The notes under the pieces: generated by a model
What the model saw: only the letters and a program-made list of their open reading frames with translations
The model's database searches: none
What the model was told of the DNA's origin: nothing
Source: Paenalcaligenes sp052103955
GTDB lineage: Bacteria > Pseudomonadota > Gammaproteobacteria > Burkholderiales > Burkholderiaceae_B
Direction of reading: 5' to 3'
DNA length: 64,000 bases
Assembly: GCA_052103955.1 (NCBI GenBank)
Contig: JBQELO010000015.1
Span: 1-64,000 of the forward strand
Program-made: the position numbers and the translations under genes
Part shown: piece by piece, positions 61,895 through 64,000 of the stretch
Layout: each line of letters starts with the position of its first letter
Numbering within the stretch: the first letter of the stretch is position 1

Positions 61895-62449
61895 ATGGGA
61901 CAGGGTACGGCGGTTTGGGTGTTGATTGCATTGTCGTTTGTGACGGCTAATCTTCCCTTTCTTGTTCAACGTCCCCTGTTCTGTATGCCTTGGCGTCAAA
62001 CAGGCGAGGCAAATGGCTCCACAGCATTACGATTGTTGCGCTGTGTAGTGATGGCAGCACTGGTAGCCGGTGCTGCTTATGCCTCGCACTACTATATTTC
62101 TCGTGCTTTTTTCAATAGTAGCTCTGTGTTGTTAATGACAGTAGCTGGGGTAGTAGTACTGTTTGCTGTGCTGATGTGGTTGCCTGGTTTTTGGTTGCGA
62201 CAACAGCCTGCTATTGAAAAAGGTGTGATGACACGCCTGATCGAGTTTCTTATTTTGTTTGTGTTGATGGGTGTCTTAGGCTTTGCCTTTGAGGCCAGTC
62301 AAGGTAACGTATTTCCACAGCGTTGGGAGTTCTATGCCATAGGTTTATGCCTGTATGTAGTGTTGGGCTACCCTGGCTTTGTAGTACGTTACTTGGTGAA
62401 ACGACGTCGCGGTGGCAATGCTGCTATGGCCGCAGACGGCGTGTATTAA
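61895..62449 (+). CDS. DUF2818 family membrane protein, enlarged
   Basis: A 184-residue inner-membrane protein that follows nuoN directly, as DUF2818 genes do in betaproteobacteria. The two ends fit the family: WVLIALSFVTANLPFLVQRPLF at the N-terminus and RLIEFLILFVLMGVLGFAFEASQGNVFPQRWEFYAIG...YPGFVVRYL at the C-terminus. Relatives I know of have about 100 residues; here about 75 residues with two extra hydrophobic helices (about 45-110) sit between. Function unknown; co-transcription suggests a tie to complex I. Confidence 0.8.
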   Translation: MGQGTAVWVLIALSFVTANLPFLVQRPLFCMPWRQTGEANGSTALRLLRCVVMAALVAGAAYASHYYISRAFFNSSSVLLMTVAGVVVLFAVLMWLPGFWLRQQPAIEKGVMTRLIEFLILFVLMGVLGFAFEASQGNVFPQRWEFYAIGLCLYVVLGYPGFVVRYLVKRRRGGNAAMAADGVY

Positions 62450-62471
62450 GTTATTTTCTTTTGTATTGCAT

Positions 62472-62537
62472 ACCCTTTGATCCACTGCTACCCCGTATCG
62501 TCTGGTTTGGTAGCGTGAACAAAGGGTTTTCTTTTTT
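62472..62537 (+). terminator. Terminator of the nuo operon
   Basis: ACCCTTTG/CAAAGGGT outer stem with nested GCTACC/GGTAGC, followed by a T-rich tract just before serB. Confidence 0.65.
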
Positions 62538-62548
62538 GTGTGCGTATC

Positions 62549-63400
62549 ATGTCACATTTGATTCTTCAGTCTCCACGTCTTAACCCTGTTGCTATTGAAA
62601 AAATTGCTGCGTTGGTCAGTGCTGATGGCGTGCAAGAGTTAGGCCCTACCGTAGTGCGCTTATTGGAAGCAGATGCTAGCTGCAAAGATGTGGTGAAAGC
62701 GGAGTGTGAGCGTACGGGTATGGACTTCGCCTTTCTGGATAACATCCAGTTGCTGCGTGAGTGCCGTATTCTGGCGATGGACATGGATTCAACCCTCATC
62801 AATATCGAATGTATTGACGAAATTGCTGCTGCTGTAGGTCGTAAAGAACAAGTGTCTGCCATTACAGAAGCGGCGATGCGTGGTGAAATCAAAGACTTTT
62901 CTGAAAGCCTGATTCGTCGCGTGGCCTTGTTAGAGGGTGTGCCAGAGACTGCTTTGCAAGAGGTGTATGACCAGCGTTTGAATGTGAATGCCGGGGCAGA
63001 GCGCTTGGTAGGTGAGGCTAAAAAGCATGGTGTACGTACGCTATTGGTGTCAGGTGGTTTTACCTTCTTTACCGAGAAACTGAAAGCGCGTTTGGGTATT
63101 GATGAGGCCTATGCCAACACCTTGGAAGTGCGTGATGGTAAGTTGACGGGGCGTGTGTTGGGCGATATTTTGGATGCCCAAGCTAAAGCGGATCACGTTG
63201 CACGTTTGGCGGCAGAGCTTAATGCCACACCCGAGCAGATCATCGCTGTAGGTGATGGCGCTAATGATTTGAAAATGATGGCTAAAGCCTATTACTCGGT
63301 GGCTTACCGCGCTAAGCCCGTGGTGCAAGAGCAAGCGCGTTATGCGTTGAATCACGCTCCGCTGGATGCCATTATCAATTGGTTTAGATTGAGTTTTTAA
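62549..63400 (+). CDS. serB: Phosphoserine phosphatase
   Basis: A 283-residue HAD-family enzyme, last step of serine synthesis. Nucleophile D78 in AMDMDSTLINIECIDEIA, then SGGFTFFTEKLK and GDGANDLKMM. The first about 75 residues form a degenerate ACT-like regulatory region. Start at ATG 62549 (MSHLIL); a GTG nine bases earlier is in frame. No good ribosome site is seen, and the nuo terminator lies just before, so its promoter is not obvious. Confidence 0.95.
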   Translation: MSHLILQSPRLNPVAIEKIAALVSADGVQELGPTVVRLLEADASCKDVVKAECERTGMDFAFLDNIQLLRECRILAMDMDSTLINIECIDEIAAAVGRKEQVSAITEAAMRGEIKDFSESLIRRVALLEGVPETALQEVYDQRLNVNAGAERLVGEAKKHGVRTLLVSGGFTFFTEKLKARLGIDEAYANTLEVRDGKLTGRVLGDILDAQAKADHVARLAAELNATPEQIIAVGDGANDLKMMAKAYYSVAYRAKPVVQEQARYALNHAPLDAIINWFRLSF

Positions 63401-63449
63401 TGTGCGTAATAGTCTGCTTGTGATGGGTAGACTAGCGTAGATGGTGAAT

Positions 63450-63478
63450 GAACCCTCCCTGATGTGGAGGGTTTTTTT
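63450..63478 (+). terminator. Terminator of serB
   Basis: ACCCTCC/GGAGGGT stem, 7-base loop and seven T. Confidence 0.85.
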
Positions 63479-63531
63479 GTTATGTACCTACAGTTAGAAA
63501 CCGACTTACTCACGACTGGGCTGCATACTCA

Positions 63532-63597
63532 GGGGAGGCGGAGGAAAACTTTTTTGATTTGGTGTCTCAAATCACAAAAAGTTGTTCCGCAGTCCCC
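63532..63597. repeat. Long imperfect hairpin between convergent genes
   Basis: Arms of about 30 bases pair as GGGG/CCCC, GCGGA/TCCGC, AACTTTTT/AAAAAGTT (one bulge) and TGATTTG/CAAATCA around a 6-base loop. It lies after the serB terminator and before the transporter stop. It may end transcription of the minus-strand gene or be a small repeat element; only one copy is in the window. Confidence 0.5.
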
Positions 63598-63624
63598 CGG
63601 CATGTGCGATGGATACAGCAGTCG

Positions 63625-64000
63625 TTAAGCCTTCCTAAACACCAAAGCTAACCCCGCCAAAATAGCCACCATACCTACTAACGCTAAAGCCGGCAGAGCA
63701 TTACCTAAAAACACGTAGTCCATAATCACCGTGACCACAGGCACTAAGTAAAACAAGCTGGTGATGTTGACCAGATTGCCTGAACGTATCATGCGATACA
63801 GCAGTAATTGCGCAGCGACCGAAATCACCAAGCCTAGCCATAACAGCGGAATCACTAATCCCCAGTCTAGATTCAGCGTTTGGGTTTCAAAAGGCAGCAC
63901 GATGACGCACAGTAATAATGTCATCACGTACTGTAGCGGCAGAACAGCATCAGGAGCTTGTTGTATACGTTTCTGGCGCAGTGAGCCAAAGGTAATGCAA
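63625..64000 (-). CDS. EamA/DMT-family transporter, C-terminal part
   Basis: The frame is open to the right edge of the window (about 125 residues seen), so the N-terminus is outside. Four hydrophobic helices with NITSLFYLVPVVTVIMDYVFLGNALPALALVGMVAILAGLALV, the typical second EamA repeat of drug/metabolite transporters. Substrate unknown. Confidence 0.88.
   Translation of the reverse strand, partial: CITFGSLRQKRIQQAPDAVLPLQYVMTLLLCVIVLPFETQTLNLDWGLVIPLLWLGLVISVAAQLLLYRMIRSGNLVNITSLFYLVPVVTVIMDYVFLGNALPALALVGMVAILAGLALVFRKA

Noticed and set aside
60806..61999. 397-codon open frame antisense to nuoN
   Set aside because: Composition (Gln, His, Thr, Cys, Asn rich) is what the reverse of a hydrophobic-protein gene gives; no ribosome site, and nuoN is certain.
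1..64000. CRISPR arrays, insertion sequences, prophage or toxin-antitoxin modules
   Set aside because: No regularly spaced repeats, transposase or integrase motifs, phage genes or paired small genes were seen anywhere in the window.

Overview
The window is an ordinary, densely coded chromosomal stretch of a Gram-negative betaproteobacterium, most likely of the Alcaligenaceae (order Burkholderiales). The pointers are the complete nuoA-N operon followed by a DUF2818 gene, the secG-tRNA-Leu(GAG)-nuo neighbourhood, the ilvI-ilvH-ilvC-pssA order, the rpsO-pnp pair, and a trimeric porin of the Bordetella/Burkholderia type. Base composition is close to even, except for one clearly AT-rich gene (21877-23424). 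The genus cannot be fixed from sequence alone. I found no insertion sequence, prophage, CRISPR array or replication origin.

Layout. 1-2.5 kb: the 3' end of icd, convergent with a divergent sulfate adenylyltransferase-like gene. 2.7-10.9 kb: an acetate-utilisation signalling block with a cNMP/CBS/nucleotidyltransferase protein, the transporter-like hybrid sensor kinase CrbS, the regulator CrbR, the acetate permease ActP and its small partner YjcH. 11-21.8 kb: housekeeping genes (Smr protein, trxB, ftsK, lolA, rarA, serS), a small EF-hand membrane protein, a DadA-type oxidoreductase and a LysE-type exporter. 21.9-23.8 kb: an AT-rich phosphoethanolamine-transferase-like gene next to tRNA-Ser(CGA), probably acquired by transfer. 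24-34 kb: 3-hydroxybutyrate dehydrogenase, yaaA, an amidase divergent from a five-gene Liv-type ABC transporter, and a YccS-type membrane protein. 34-38.7 kb: ilvI-ilvH-ilvC behind a long leader with an intrinsic terminator, then pssA. 38.7-44.8 kb: a lipoprotein, rpsO, pnp, tRNA-Ser(UGA), tRNA-Leu(UAA), a quinone oxidoreductase, tpiA and secG. 44.9-64 kb: tRNA-Leu(GAG), a porin, a 0.7-kb non-coding gap, the full 14-gene complex I operon plus DUF2818, serB, and the end of an EamA-family transporter.

How the genes fit together. The acetate block (uptake by ActP, sensing by CrbS/CrbR), 3-hydroxybutyrate dehydrogenase and icd point to a respiratory organism that feeds on organic acids and polymer-derived C4 units, with electrons entering through complex I. 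The amidase and its divergent transporter look like a nitrogen/carbon scavenging unit around a shared palindromic operator.

I did not find a clearly new multi-gene system. The best leads are: the sulfate adenylyltransferase-like protein, whose substrate motif lacks the usual arginine and which carries a long C-terminal extension; the ilv leader with a terminator; paired inverted repeats before yjcH-actP; an 18-bp palindrome between amidase and transporter; and a strongly G/T-skewed non-coding stretch before nuoA.
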